This document shows positions 10,952 to 22,144 of a stretch of DNA of 64,000 bases, piece by piece. The DNA comes from Streptococcus pneumoniae. GTDB taxonomy: Bacteria; Bacillota; Bacilli; Lactobacillales; Streptococcaceae. The stretch is taken from positions 99,741 through 163,740 of the forward strand of contig NZ_CRPU01000004.1 in assembly GCF_001096185.1 (NCBI RefSeq), in the 5' to 3' direction. Under the pieces are notes generated by a model. The model was not told where the DNA came from. It saw nothing but the letters and a program-made list of their open reading frames with translations, and made no database searches. Made by a program: the position numbers and the translations under genes. Numbering within the stretch: position 1 is the stretch's first letter; each line of letters starts with the position of its first letter.

Positions 10952-13231
10952 TTATAAAACACTCAAGACGGCTAGACTAATATCATCTAAAACATTATCT
11001 TCTTTTGAACGACTATTAGTTACCAACATGGCTAAATTTCCTGCATTTTCAAATTGATAGGGTTCTGATTTAGCATTCACAACAACCAAGAGGTGTTCTT
11101 TCCCATGAACTTCATAGATAAGGCAGCCGCTATGTTCAATCGCAGAATGCACAAAGACATGATGGTAAATTTCATCATAGCTAGAGTAAGAAAAGGCACC
11201 AGTTTTTGTCTTCAATCGGATGACTTGACGAATAAATTCAATACTGTCTTGACGCTCATTGATCAAATCCCAGTTGACTTGGTTCACACTGTCAGGAGCA
11301 TTATAGCTATTCATCGCACGCTCTCTATCATCATGGGTCAACTCACCATTCTCACCAGTCGCAACCAGTTTGGTACGACCAAATTCTTGACCGATTTCCA
11401 TAAAGGCCATCCCTTGCATGAGTAGGTTCATAGCTGTGGCTGTCTCAACCTTGCGCATGATTTGTTCTGAACTTTGGTCTGGATGAAGGGTTGCCAATAA
11501 ATCATGAAGATTGTAATTGTCATGGGCTTCCACATAGTTAAGCACTTGATTTGGATGTGTATAGGTTCCTAATTCACGACTTCCTAGGATTGCTTTAGCT
11601 AGAATTGGCTCTGTCGCAGCACCACTGACAAAACCTGATTTAATTGCACCGTAAACTTCTCCACCTTTGACAGCATCACGCTGATTGTCATTAAAGAAAC
11701 CAATATTTGGCATTTCGTAGGCGTTGTCTTTCTTAGCCTTATCATAAGGGGCAAGACCTGTTCCCATGTCCCAACCTTCTCCATAGAGGATAATGTTAGG
11801 GTCGATTTCATCCAAACTCTGACGAATCATCTGCATAGTCTTGACATCATGAATCCCCATCAAGTCAAAACGGAAGCCGTCAATATTGTATTCTTGCACC
11901 CAGTATAGAAGAGAATCAATCATATACTTGCGGAACATTTCGTGTTCACTGGCTGTTTCATTTCCAACACCCGTTCCATTCTGGAAGGTACCGTCTGAAT
12001 TCATACGATAATAATAGTCAGGGACAGTTGTTTGGAAAGGTGCATCAACAACTGAGAAGGTATGGTTATAGACCACATCCATAATAACACCAATACCCGC
12101 ATCGTGGTAAGCTTGAACCATGGTCTTCAAATCACGAATGACCTGAGCTGGATCCTCTAGATTAGTTGAAAAACTAGTTTCTGGTGCGTTATAGTTTTGT
12201 GGATCATAACCCCAGTTGTAGGTTACATTTCCATCCTCATCGTATTCTTTATGACGGTCTGCAATTGGTTGCAACTGAACATAATTGTAGCCCAGCTTCT
12301 TGATGTGATCAAAAGCAGTTGACTGGCCATACTGGTTAACCGTCCCTGTCTGAGCCGCACCCAAGAAAGTTCCTCGAAGATGTTCATCCACACCTGAGGT
12401 CGGTGATTTGGTCAAATCACGAATGTGCATTTCACAAATAACTGCCTTACATGGATTTGCCAAGCGCCAAGTAGCATCAGAACCGTGCTTGACCTCAAAA
12501 TGTTCAACTTGCTTTTCTGCATGACTCAGGATAGCTGATCGTTTGCCATCAGGACTGGTCGCAATTGTATATGGGTCACGTGTCAGTGTTTGGTGATGGG
12601 GGAATTGAACTTGATACTGATAAGTCTTACCTGTCAAATCTTCCTCAACATCCAAACTCCAGACACCGATTGTATTGTCCTCATGATTATAAGAGTAGCG
12701 ATTGCCTCTTTCCATCTCAAAAGTTTTCCAAACAGGTGCATCGTTAGCAGCTGATTCATAAATCACAACCTGCACTGCTGTCGCTGTAGGAGCCCAAAGG
12801 GCAAAATGAGTCTGATTGTCCTCTACACGGCAACCCAATTCCCCTTGGTAACCCCAATGATGGTCAAAACTAGCACTGTTAATGGCCTTATCAAAGGCAA
12901 AAGGATTTTGATTTTTATAGAAAGGACTGGCAATAGCAGGATTTTCAGAGTAATAAATCCGATCATCGCCTTCCAAAATCCAGACCTCTGTTAATAGGGG
13001 ATAGTGATTAAAACGGATAGCATATTCTTTACTGGTTTGGCCGGTATGAACCACAAAATTCAAGCTTTCTAAGGGATGAGCACTTGGGTGTTCAAAGCTA
13101 AATAAGGCTCCAAAATAATCTTCTTGGTAAGTTAGTAAATCAATTCGTTGATCCTTACTCTTTACAAAAGAGCAAGTGTCGTATTCACCATTTTTACGAT
13201 GGTAATGAATGCGCATAGGATAAGTATACAT
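10952..13231 (-). CDS. pulA: type I pullulanase (cytoplasmic debranching enzyme)
   Basis: GH13 alpha-1,6-debranching enzyme, 759 residues. It has an N-terminal beta-rich region, a CBM48-like domain (WGYQGELGCRVEDNQTHFAL), the pullulanase signature YNWGYDPQNYN, and catalytic motifs GVIMDVVYNH, GFRFDLMG (nucleophile Asp), LYGEGWD (acid/base Glu) and EAHDNYN. There is no signal peptide, LPXTG or N-terminal Cys, so unlike the large surface pullulanase of streptococci this one acts in the cytosol, on limit dextrins and glycogen branches. It lies near, but outside, the glg operon and has its own terminator. SD AAGGA. Confidence 0.93.
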   Translation of the reverse strand: MYTYPMRIHYHRKNGEYDTCSFVKSKDQRIDLLTYQEDYFGALFSFEHPSAHPLESLNFVVHTGQTSKEYAIRFNHYPLLTEVWILEGDDRIYYSENPAIASPFYKNQNPFAFDKAINSASFDHHWGYQGELGCRVEDNQTHFALWAPTATAVQVVIYESAANDAPVWKTFEMERGNRYSYNHEDNTIGVWSLDVEEDLTGKTYQYQVQFPHHQTLTRDPYTIATSPDGKRSAILSHAEKQVEHFEVKHGSDATWRLANPCKAVICEMHIRDLTKSPTSGVDEHLRGTFLGAAQTGTVNQYGQSTAFDHIKKLGYNYVQLQPIADRHKEYDEDGNVTYNWGYDPQNYNAPETSFSTNLEDPAQVIRDLKTMVQAYHDAGIGVIMDVVYNHTFSVVDAPFQTTVPDYYYRMNSDGTFQNGTGVGNETASEHEMFRKYMIDSLLYWVQEYNIDGFRFDLMGIHDVKTMQMIRQSLDEIDPNIILYGEGWDMGTGLAPYDKAKKDNAYEMPNIGFFNDNQRDAVKGGEVYGAIKSGFVSGAATEPILAKAILGSRELGTYTHPNQVLNYVEAHDNYNLHDLLATLHPDQSSEQIMRKVETATAMNLLMQGMAFMEIGQEFGRTKLVATGENGELTHDDRERAMNSYNAPDSVNQVNWDLINERQDSIEFIRQVIRLKTKTGAFSYSSYDEIYHHVFVHSAIEHSGCLIYEVHGKEHLLVVVNAKSEPYQFENAGNLAMLVTNSRSKEDNVLDDISLAVLSVL

Positions 13232-13348
13232 TTTTATTTTTCCTTTTTACTTTTTAATTTGTTTCTATTTCACTAATAAATTCTTGACCGATTTTATCCC
13301 GATTAACAAACATAGTCAAATTATCCAAACTCTGTTTTTAAACGTTCA

Positions 13349-15343
<1,995 letters not shown>

Positions 15344-15399
15344 ACGAGAAGGGCGGAAAAAACACTTAGATTGGAATTATTTTTAAAACTCAAGCAGCC

Positions 15400-16578
15400 T
15401 TATATCAATTTTTCAAAATGAGTTCGAACATAAATAAACGATATACAAGACAAGATGATAACACCACTTCCAATTATCAGGAAAGAAGAGAGAGATACAC
15501 TTGGCAAGACTGTCATAAATCCTTTTGCAATAGGCATAAATAGAATAGCTAAGGTAAAAATTGTACTTAGTACTCTCCCAAGAAATTCGCTCTCAACCTT
15601 GGTTTGTACTTGAGTAAAAAAGTGAATATTGAAAATCGTCATAAACAATTCACAAACGAAATTACCTGAAAAAGTAAGATAGGATGGGAGGGAAAATCCC
15701 ATTATCATCACCCCAAGTCCAGTCAGAGCCAATAAAAACAGAAGCATTTTCATACTGGCTTTAATTTTACTAGCTAGAAGAGCCCCAATGATGGAACCAA
15801 TAGCCCCCATAGTTAAAATACTTGCATAGGCTCCTTCTGACCCGTAAAGCTGATTCGAAAAGGGGAGGAGAAATTCAAAAGCGGCAAAAAAGAAATTAAC
15901 GCTGGAAGCTACCAGCAAAAGGAAGAAAATTTCTTGCTGATGCCAGATATAGTGTAACCCATCCTTGATATCTACAAACATATCTCTCCCAGTAAAAGCC
16001 TTTTTCTCTTGAACTTTTGCTTCCTCTTTTGGAAGGAAAGCCACTAGAACAAAAGCAATGAAAAAAGTCAGCGAGTCTAGCAGTAGCGTCATATGAAGAC
16101 TTGCAAATTGTAAAACAAGGAAGGAAAGAACAGGAGAGCTAACACCTACAACCTGCAAAACCAGCTCTAAGCGAGAGTTATAGATCACAATCTCATCTTT
16201 CTCCACCACTTCAGTTATGATAGCTTTATTGGCTGTACGAGAAAAGGCAAAAGCAACAGCCTGAACAATGTTAGCAACAATCAAAGCGCCAATCATCCAG
16301 CTATCATTCCTTATGAAAGAAATAGCCAAACAAAGAATCCCACAAACAAGGTCCGTCGCCATTAAAATCCTACGACGAGAAAAACGGTCTGAAACGACTC
16401 CGCCAAAAGGATTTACGAGAATAGATGTGACGAGTTCAGAAATCTGATACATTCCTAAAACTGTCTGTCCGATAGTCCCCATGGAAGCCAACCAGACACT
16501 ATTTCCATAATCATAGAGCATATTCCCTATCTTGTTAACAGCTCCACGGCTAATCAACTGTACTGCATAGCGATTCAT
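15400..16578 (-). CDS. MFS transporter (drug-efflux type)
   Basis: A 392-residue integral membrane protein with about 12 predicted helices. The loop 2-3 MFS motif is GGVVSDRFSRRRIL (residues 57-70). The N-terminal part resembles the macrolide-efflux (Mef-like) branch of the major facilitator superfamily, but substrate cannot be read from sequence. SD GAGAGGAG precedes the ATG. It follows the rgg-type regulator on the same strand after a 79-base gap, suggesting that Rgg may control it; this is inference. Confidence 0.88.
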   Translation of the reverse strand: MNRYAVQLISRGAVNKIGNMLYDYGNSVWLASMGTIGQTVLGMYQISELVTSILVNPFGGVVSDRFSRRRILMATDLVCGILCLAISFIRNDSWMIGALIVANIVQAVAFAFSRTANKAIITEVVEKDEIVIYNSRLELVLQVVGVSSPVLSFLVLQFASLHMTLLLDSLTFFIAFVLVAFLPKEEAKVQEKKAFTGRDMFVDIKDGLHYIWHQQEIFFLLLVASSVNFFFAAFEFLLPFSNQLYGSEGAYASILTMGAIGSIIGALLASKIKASMKMLLFLLALTGLGVMIMGFSLPSYLTFSGNFVCELFMTIFNIHFFTQVQTKVESEFLGRVLSTIFTLAILFMPIAKGFMTVLPSVSLSSFLIIGSGVIILSCISFIYVRTHFEKLI

Positions 16579-16657
16579 ATAAAAACTCCTCTCAAATTTT
16601 GAAACTATTGTATCAAAACTGAAAGGAGCTTTTTATTTTTTCCCTTATTTGGGAAAA

Positions 16658-17521
16658 TTAACTTTTGATAAATTTTTCGTAGTGTTCTTGATAGTAGGCT
16701 ACTTGCTCTGGGAGACCTAGTACGTCAAAAATACGCATGGCCTCTTGCATCTGCTTACAGCCTTCTTTACACTGTCCTTTTTGGTACAAGGAAAAGCCTT
16801 TTAGATAATGGAAAATATTACGCTCATACAGTTTGATCCCTTTACCAATAATCTTCTCTGTATAAGTCTCAAAATAGCTTGCATTGTCAAAAGAAAGATG
16901 CTCTAAACAATGCTGGTAACAATTGAGGGCCAAAATCAACACTAATCTCTTATGGCGACCAATCTCTTGGTAAAATTCCTCCCTCTCCATAACTTCTCTA
17001 CCAATCCGAGTGACATAGTCCACATCGTAGAAACTATAGAGGTTACCGAAAAGAATCAACTCATACATGGTCCATTCTTCTGTTTTGAAGAGATAATCTG
17101 CTACCTTATCCAAATCATCCTGCTTCATATCATAAGTCGCATCTCTTTGACAAATCAGACCTTGTAGCAAAATCCAGTTCAGCTCAAAATAGAGAGGATT
17201 GGTCGAACTCTTAGCCTTTTCAAGTTGTTCTTCTTGAAGCTTTTGAAAACCTGCAATATCATTTGAGTAGTAAAGCGGGATAATCTGTGCCATCATAGCA
17301 ACATGTTCATGATTTTGAAAATCCCTAGCCTTGTCCATGAAATTTTCAATGGTCACATGAATATTATCCAAAATCTCAAAGAAACGCGAGACTGCTAGGT
17401 CAGACTCCCCAAGCTCAAAGCGAGATAACTGAGAGGTTGAACAGGACTCGCCTGCAGCCTCCTTTAAAGAATAATTTCCACTTGTCCGAAATTCACGAAA
17501 TACTTTTCCAAGATGTTCCAT
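16658..17521 (-). CDS. Rgg/GadR/MutR family transcriptional regulator
   Basis: Helix-turn-helix regulator of 287 residues. HTH near the N-terminus (SLKEAAGESCSTSQLSRFELGESDLA, residues about 13-38) followed by a TPR-like helical domain that in this family binds short peptide pheromones. The open frame extends upstream, but the family start is MEHLGKVFREF at 17521, one base after the ABC-F stop, so it is probably co-transcribed with ABC-F. I find no short hydrophobic (SHP-like) peptide gene beside it, so a peptide partner is not evident. The MFS gene downstream is a plausible target. Confidence 0.88.
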   Translation of the reverse strand: MEHLGKVFREFRTSGNYSLKEAAGESCSTSQLSRFELGESDLAVSRFFEILDNIHVTIENFMDKARDFQNHEHVAMMAQIIPLYYSNDIAGFQKLQEEQLEKAKSSTNPLYFELNWILLQGLICQRDATYDMKQDDLDKVADYLFKTEEWTMYELILFGNLYSFYDVDYVTRIGREVMEREEFYQEIGRHKRLVLILALNCYQHCLEHLSFDNASYFETYTEKIIGKGIKLYERNIFHYLKGFSLYQKGQCKEGCKQMQEAMRIFDVLGLPEQVAYYQEHYEKFIKS

Positions 17522-17522
17522 C

Positions 17523-19424
17523 TTACACCTGCTCTGACAATTCTTCCCACTCAAGCATGGCTTCTTCCTGACGGTGGCTGATTTTGTCCAGTTCAGCCTG
17601 TAATTCCATCAGTTTGTCGGCATCGTTTGTTTCCAACATTTGTTCAGAAATGGCTTGGCTTTGACTTTCTAACTCTTCGATTTCAGCTTCTAGACTTTCA
17701 ATTTGCCGCATGAGTTTGCGAACTTCTTTTTGACTTTCTTTCTGAGCCTGATAGTCGTTGACTGGACTTGCTTCTTTTACTTGATTGTTAGTTGAACCTT
17801 CCTCAGTCTGAGTCATTTCTACTTCTGCTTTCTTTTCAACATAGTAGTCGTAATCTCCAAGGTAGAGAGTTGATCCATTCTCAGACAATTCCAGTACATG
17901 AGTTGCCACACGATTGATAAAGTAGCGGTCGTGGCTGACGAATAGAAGAGTTCCATCAAAGTCAATCAAAGCATTTTCCAACACTTCCTTGCTATCAATA
18001 TCCAAGTGGTTGGTCGGCTCGTCAAGGATCAGGAAGTTGTTGTTTTCCATAGACAATTTAGCTAAAAGCAAACGAGCTTTTTCGCCACCAGACAGCATGC
18101 CGACTGATTTTTTAACATCATCTCCTGAGAAAAGGAAAGCACCTAGACGGTTACGAATTTCAACTTCTGGTGTCAGTTTAAAATCATTCCAGAGTTCATC
18201 CAGCACCGTATTACTTGGTGTCAGCTTGCTTTGAGTCTGATCATAGTAGCCAACCTCAACATTGGCGCCAAAGCGCTTCTCACCCTTGATAAAAGGAATC
18301 TGGTCTACTATAGACTTGATAAAGGTTGATTTCCCAATACCATTTGGACCAACGATGGCAACAGCATTCATCTTACGAAGGTCTAGGTTGATAGGCTCTG
18401 ACAGCACTTCCCCATCATAACCAATGGCCGCATTTTCAACAGTCAAAACAACATTACCAGACGTTTTTTCAGACTGGAAAGCCATGTTGGCTGCTTTCTT
18501 ACCAGCTTCAGGCTTGTCCAAACGTTCCATTTTTTCCAGTTGTTTACGACGGGATTGGGCACGTTTGGTCGTCGAAGCACGGACTAGATTACGATTGACA
18601 AAGTCTTCCAGAGCAGCGATCTCCTTCTGCTGCTTTTCATAATTTTTTGCCTCAGTAGCTAGTTTTTGCTCCTTCAACTCAACAAAACGAGAGTAATTCC
18701 CCACATAGCGATCCAAGGAATGCTTGGTCAAATCTAGCGTAATTGTCGCAACCTTGTCTAAGAAATAACGGTCGTGGCTGACAATAATGAGGGCACCGCT
18801 ATAGTTTACCAAGTAATTCTCTAGCCAGGCAATGGTTTCAATATCCAAGTGGTTGGTTGGTTCGTCCAATACCAAAAGATTGGGCTTTTCAAGTAGCATT
18901 TTGGCTAGAGCCAGACGGGTGTTTTGACCACCAGAAAGCTCAGCAATTTTCATCTGCCACATAGATTCGTCAAACTTGAATCCATTTAAAATCGCTCGAA
19001 TATCAGCTTCATAAGTGAAACCACCTGCTTGGCGAAAATTCTCAGATAAGCGGTCGTAATCTGACATCAGCTTATTCAAGTCCTCACCAGACTTTTCACC
19101 CATCTCCAGCTCCATCTGACGAAGTTGTTTCTCAGTCCGACGCAAGTCATCAAAGACATGAAGCATCTCATCGTAGATGGTATTTTCAGACTCAAAACGG
19201 CTATCTTGAGCTAGGTAAGACAGAGAAATATCTTTTTTCTTATTGATTTCTCCACTAGTTGGCTCCTCTTCTCCAACCAAAAGCTTCAAAAGAGTAGACT
19301 TACCTGCACCATTTTTCCCAACAAGGGCAATCCGATCTCGTTCATCAACTTGCAGATTGATATTATCAAAAAGAACCTCTCCTGCAAAAGAACGTTCAAT
19401 TTTATTAGCTTGTAAAATAATCAT
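17523..19424 (-). CDS. ABC-F family ATPase (YdiF-like)
   Basis: A 633-residue protein with two ABC modules and no membrane domain. Walker A motifs are GKNGAGKST and GPNGIGKST; signature motifs LSGGQNTRLALAK and LSGGEKARLLLAK; Walker B LLVLDEPTNHLD and FLILDEPTNHLD. A linker rich in basic and coiled-coil residues (about 235-310) joins them, and the C-terminus is another coiled coil (RKLMRQIESLEAEIEELE). ABC-F proteins act on the ribosome, as translation factors or antibiotic-protection proteins; which one this is cannot be told. It lies upstream of rgg. Confidence 0.92.
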   Translation of the reverse strand: MIILQANKIERSFAGEVLFDNINLQVDERDRIALVGKNGAGKSTLLKLLVGEEEPTSGEINKKKDISLSYLAQDSRFESENTIYDEMLHVFDDLRRTEKQLRQMELEMGEKSGEDLNKLMSDYDRLSENFRQAGGFTYEADIRAILNGFKFDESMWQMKIAELSGGQNTRLALAKMLLEKPNLLVLDEPTNHLDIETIAWLENYLVNYSGALIIVSHDRYFLDKVATITLDLTKHSLDRYVGNYSRFVELKEQKLATEAKNYEKQQKEIAALEDFVNRNLVRASTTKRAQSRRKQLEKMERLDKPEAGKKAANMAFQSEKTSGNVVLTVENAAIGYDGEVLSEPINLDLRKMNAVAIVGPNGIGKSTFIKSIVDQIPFIKGEKRFGANVEVGYYDQTQSKLTPSNTVLDELWNDFKLTPEVEIRNRLGAFLFSGDDVKKSVGMLSGGEKARLLLAKLSMENNNFLILDEPTNHLDIDSKEVLENALIDFDGTLLFVSHDRYFINRVATHVLELSENGSTLYLGDYDYYVEKKAEVEMTQTEEGSTNNQVKEASPVNDYQAQKESQKEVRKLMRQIESLEAEIEELESQSQAISEQMLETNDADKLMELQAELDKISHRQEEAMLEWEELSEQV

Positions 19425-19476
19425 ACAAGTAGTATAGCATGTTTCCCTAAGGCATTCAAGATAATGATAAGTATTT

Positions 19477-19536
19477 TAGCGAAGGATTTGTAACATAAAA
19501 TAAATTATGTATATTTTATGTTAGATTCCTTCGCTA
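19477..19536. repeat. 60-base imperfect palindrome
   Basis: Outer arms TAGCGAAGGA / TCCTTCGCTA (perfect, 10 bp) and inner arms AACATAAAATA / TATTTTATGTT (perfect, 11 bp) around a 9-base loop. No T-run follows either side. Function unknown; it could be a small palindromic repeat or a cruciform/terminator structure. Confidence 0.7.
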
Positions 19537-19623
19537 TCTTGTTGGATTTTCTAACAAGCTAATCTTTCTTCAAATAGTTATCGCACAATTCTATTATTTA
19601 ATTCTTTTCATTATATACGTACG

Positions 19624-19729
19624 TATAGCAGATTGAAATAAGATGAGAACAAATCGATTGAGGAAGTAAAATTAATTTCTATAAATGTTTTAGAAATTGT
19701 TTCGTACTATTTTAGATTCAACTACTATA
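19624..19729. repeat. RUP-like element
   Basis: 106 bases bounded by related inverted ends (TATAGCAGATTGAAATAAGA and, reversed, TATAGTAGTTGAATCTAAAA). Size and ends fit the 107-base RUP of pneumococcus, thought to be mobilised by an IS630-type transposase. Confidence 0.65.
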
Positions 19730-19789
19730 TATACAATATTTTTGGAGCATTCAACTTTTTAACTCTATTTATTACTAGATTTCATAATT

Positions 19790-19836
19790 AAAAAGCCTAC
19801 TGCCCAAGCTAGAAAGCTTGATACAATAGGCTTTTT
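19790..19836 (-). terminator. hup terminator
   Basis: AAAAAGCCTA / TAGGCTTTTT outer stem with an inner AAGCT / AGCTT-type stem, right after the hup stop. Confidence 0.8.
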
Positions 19837-19845
19837 AAAGGCTGA

Positions 19846-20121
19846 TTATTTAACAGCGTCTTTAAGAGCTTTACCAGCTTTGAATGCTGGAACTTTAGAA
19901 GCTGCAATTGTCATTTCTTTACCAGTTTGTGGGTTGCGACCTTTACGTTCTGCACGCTCACGAACTTCAAAGTTACCAAAACCGATCAATTGAACTTTTT
20001 CACCAGCTGCAAGGTAATCAGCTACTGCTGCGAATACAGCTTCAACTGCTGCTGCTGAGTCTTTCTTAGTCAATTCTGTAGCTTCTGCTACTTTAGCGAT
20101 CAAATCTTGTTTGTTTGCCAT
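19846..20121 (-). CDS. hup: histone-like DNA-binding protein HU
   Basis: 91-residue HU homodimer subunit. N-terminal helices ([21 protein letters not shown]), the conserved [18 protein letters not shown] arm region with the DNA-intercalating proline, and the C-terminal [12 protein letters not shown]. It bends and compacts DNA and supports replication and recombination; it is the only HU seen here. SD GGAGG, strong promoter and terminator show a monocistronic, highly expressed unit. Confidence 0.97.
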   Translation of the reverse strand: MANKQDLIAKVAEATELTKKDSAAAVEAVFAAVADYLAAGEKVQLIGFGNFEVRERAERKGRNPQTGKEMTIAASKVPAFKAGKALKDAVK

Positions 20122-20161
20122 GTTAACGATTCCTCCAAATAATTTCTAATTAACAAATATA

Positions 20162-20190
20162 ATCATATCCTAAAATCCCTTTTAGGTCAA
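20162..20190 (-). promoter_or_regulatory. hup promoter
   Basis: Minus-strand -35 TTGACC (20190-20185), 17-base spacer, -10 TATGAT (20167-20162). Confidence 0.7.
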
Positions 20191-20227
20191 GTTAAAAACG
20201 CTATTTCTTCCCATTTTATTTATTTTT

Positions 20228-21067
20228 TTAGGAGTGGTAACGTACCAAAATAGCCCAAGCATTCTCACCTGTGTGAGTTTGAATAATGGAACCCGTTTCC
20301 AAAACAGAAATTGGCTTTTCAACATAGGCTTGTAAGCTTTCTTTCATCTCTTTTGCCCAATCATCACTACCAGAATATGAAATTCCAATCTCTGCTACAG
20401 AACGTTCAGAAAGCGATGTTGTCAACTCATCTAACCATTTTTTAAAAGTTTTAGCTCCACGACCTTTAACCATTGGCTGCAATTCATGGTCTTTCATTTG
20501 CATGACAACACGGATATTGAGAAGGGAGCTCAACAATCCAGTTACACGGCCAATTCGTCCACCTTTGACAAGATTTTCCAAAGTTGAAACGCCAATATAG
20601 AGTTCTGTGTGGTTTTTAACCTCTTCTACATGAGATAAGATTTCCTCCAACTCTTTGCCTTCTTGCGCTAATTTTGCAGCCTCAACAACTTGGAATTTCA
20701 AGGCTTGGTCAGTGAAGGAACTATCAACAACAGTCACATCTGCAGTAGATAAACTAGCACCTTGACGCGCTGCTTCTACAGTACCCGAAAGAGCATGGGA
20801 CATATGAATAGCAAGAATCTGGCTACCATCCTTAGATAGGTCTTCAAACACTTCAGCAAAGACGCCTACAGGTGGCTGACTTGTTTTCGGAAGATTCTTA
20901 GCTTCTTGCATCAACTGAAGAAATTTACCTTCTTCTTTCAAATCAGCATCAGAATAAACAACATTATCAATCATTACAGATAATGGAACAATTGTAATAT
21001 CTAATTGCTTTACTAGTTCTGGTTCAATAGTAACAGATGAATCGGTTACAATCTTAATTTTTGTCAT
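20228..21067 (-). CDS. DegV family fatty-acid-binding protein
   Basis: 279 residues, DegV/FakB fold. TDSSVTIEP near the N-terminus, [10 protein letters not shown] (the T-S-Q-P motif), [13 protein letters not shown], and KGGRIGRV are characteristic. DegV proteins bind a fatty acid; FakB types present it to FakA kinase for phospholipid synthesis. Whether this paralogue is a FakB cannot be settled without comparison. It is divergent from the yitT gene; both use TGATATAAT-type -10 boxes. Confidence 0.88.
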   Translation of the reverse strand: MTKIKIVTDSSVTIEPELVKQLDITIVPLSVMIDNVVYSDADLKEEGKFLQLMQEAKNLPKTSQPPVGVFAEVFEDLSKDGSQILAIHMSHALSGTVEAARQGASLSTADVTVVDSSFTDQALKFQVVEAAKLAQEGKELEEILSHVEEVKNHTELYIGVSTLENLVKGGRIGRVTGLLSSLLNIRVVMQMKDHELQPMVKGRGAKTFKKWLDELTTSLSERSVAEIGISYSGSDDWAKEMKESLQAYVEKPISVLETGSIIQTHTGENAWAILVRYHS

Positions 21068-21208
21068 AGTATCAATCTTTCTATTTTAGGATTCAGATTG
21101 GTTTTCTTACTTTTAATTATATCAAAAAAAGATTAAAAATCCTAATGGAGTCACTCAAATTTTCCGTAAAAATTTGATATAATCAACTTATAAGAAAAGA
21201 GGTGTCCT

Positions 21209-22057
21209 ATGATTAAAAAAATTTATCCCATTTTAACCATTTTACTAGGTGCTGCTATTTATGCTTTTGGGTTGACTTATTTTGTAGTTCCTCATCATCT
21301 CTTTGAAGGAGGGGCGACAGGTATTACCCTCATCACCTTCTATCTTTTTAAAATCCCTGTTTCCCTCATGAACCTGCTGATTAACATTCCCCTTTTCATC
21401 CTAGCTTGGAAAATATTTGGAGCAAAATCTCTCTATTCTAGTCTGCTTGGAACCTTATCTTTGTCCGCCTGGTTGGCTTTTTTTGAGCGTATTCCCCTTC
21501 ATATTGATCTTCAAGGTGATTTACTAATCACAGCCCTTATAGCAGGAATCCTATTGGGAATTGGCCTTGGAATTATTTTTAATGCTGGAGGTACAACTGG
21601 CGGAACTGATATTCTAGCTCGTATTCTCAACAAATACACTCATATATCAATGGGGAAACTACTTTTTATCTTAGATTTTTGTATTCTCATGCTCATTCTC
21701 CTTATCTTCAAGGATTTGAGATTGGTTTCCTACACACTCTTATTTGATTTTATCGTTTCGCGTGTTATTGATTTGATTGGCGAAGGTGGCTACGCAGGTA
21801 AAGGATTTATGATTATCACAAAACGTCCTGACCAACTCGCTAAGGCGATTAATGATGACCTAGGTAGAGGCGTTACTTTCATCTCAGGTCAAGGCTATTA
21901 TAGTCAAAAAGATTTGAAAATTATCTACTGTATTGTCGGAAGAAATGAAATTGTGAAAATGAAGGAAATGATTCATCGAATCGATCCTCAAGCCTTTATA
22001 ACTATTACAGAAGCCCATGAAATCCTTGGAGAAGGATTCACCTTTGAAAAAGAATAA
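21209..22057 (+). CDS. YitT family membrane protein (DUF2179)
   Basis: 282 residues: five or so N-terminal membrane helices (residues about 8-190, with YFVVPHHLFEGGATGITLI and GTTGGTDILARIL) and a soluble C-terminal DUF2179 domain (YSQKDLKIIYCIVGRNEIVKMKEMI split across strands). The function of the YitT family is unknown. SD GAGGTG. A strong complex terminator shared with convergent ribF follows. Confidence 0.88.
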   Translation: MIKKIYPILTILLGAAIYAFGLTYFVVPHHLFEGGATGITLITFYLFKIPVSLMNLLINIPLFILAWKIFGAKSLYSSLLGTLSLSAWLAFFERIPLHIDLQGDLLITALIAGILLGIGLGIIFNAGGTTGGTDILARILNKYTHISMGKLLFILDFCILMLILLIFKDLRLVSYTLLFDFIVSRVIDLIGEGGYAGKGFMIITKRPDQLAKAINDDLGRGVTFISGQGYYSQKDLKIIYCIVGRNEIVKMKEMIHRIDPQAFITITEAHEILGEGFTFEKE

Positions 22058-22129
22058 AAAGAGGTAATGTCGTGACCTCAAAAGTTAGACTAAATCATCT
22101 ATCTTTTGGGTTACAGACAACCTCTTTTT
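22056..22129 (+). terminator. branched terminator after yitT
   Basis: Outer stem AAAAAGAGGT / ACCTCTTTTT around an inner stem (22072-22084 with 22103-22114, GTGACCTCAAAAG / CTTTTGGGTTAC), then a T-run. It lies between convergent genes and may serve both. Confidence 0.75.
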
Positions 22130-22144
22130 TGTTTACTCAAGCTC

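Larger units (their letters stand above)
19425..19845. other. ABC-F to hup intergenic stretch
   Basis: About 420 bases with no credible gene. It holds a long imperfect hairpin (19477-19536), a RUP-like element (19624-19729) and the hup terminator (19790-19836). Confidence 0.7.

Noticed and set aside
13250-13348. Short minus-strand frame MFVNRDKIGQEFISEIETN between ligA and pulA
   Set aside because: Only 19 codons, no SD, follows a stop in frame; may be a relic but cannot be supported.
16658-17521. Search for an SHP-type pheromone gene beside rgg
   Set aside because: No short hydrophobic ORF with SD was found in the gaps next to rgg, so no partner is claimed.
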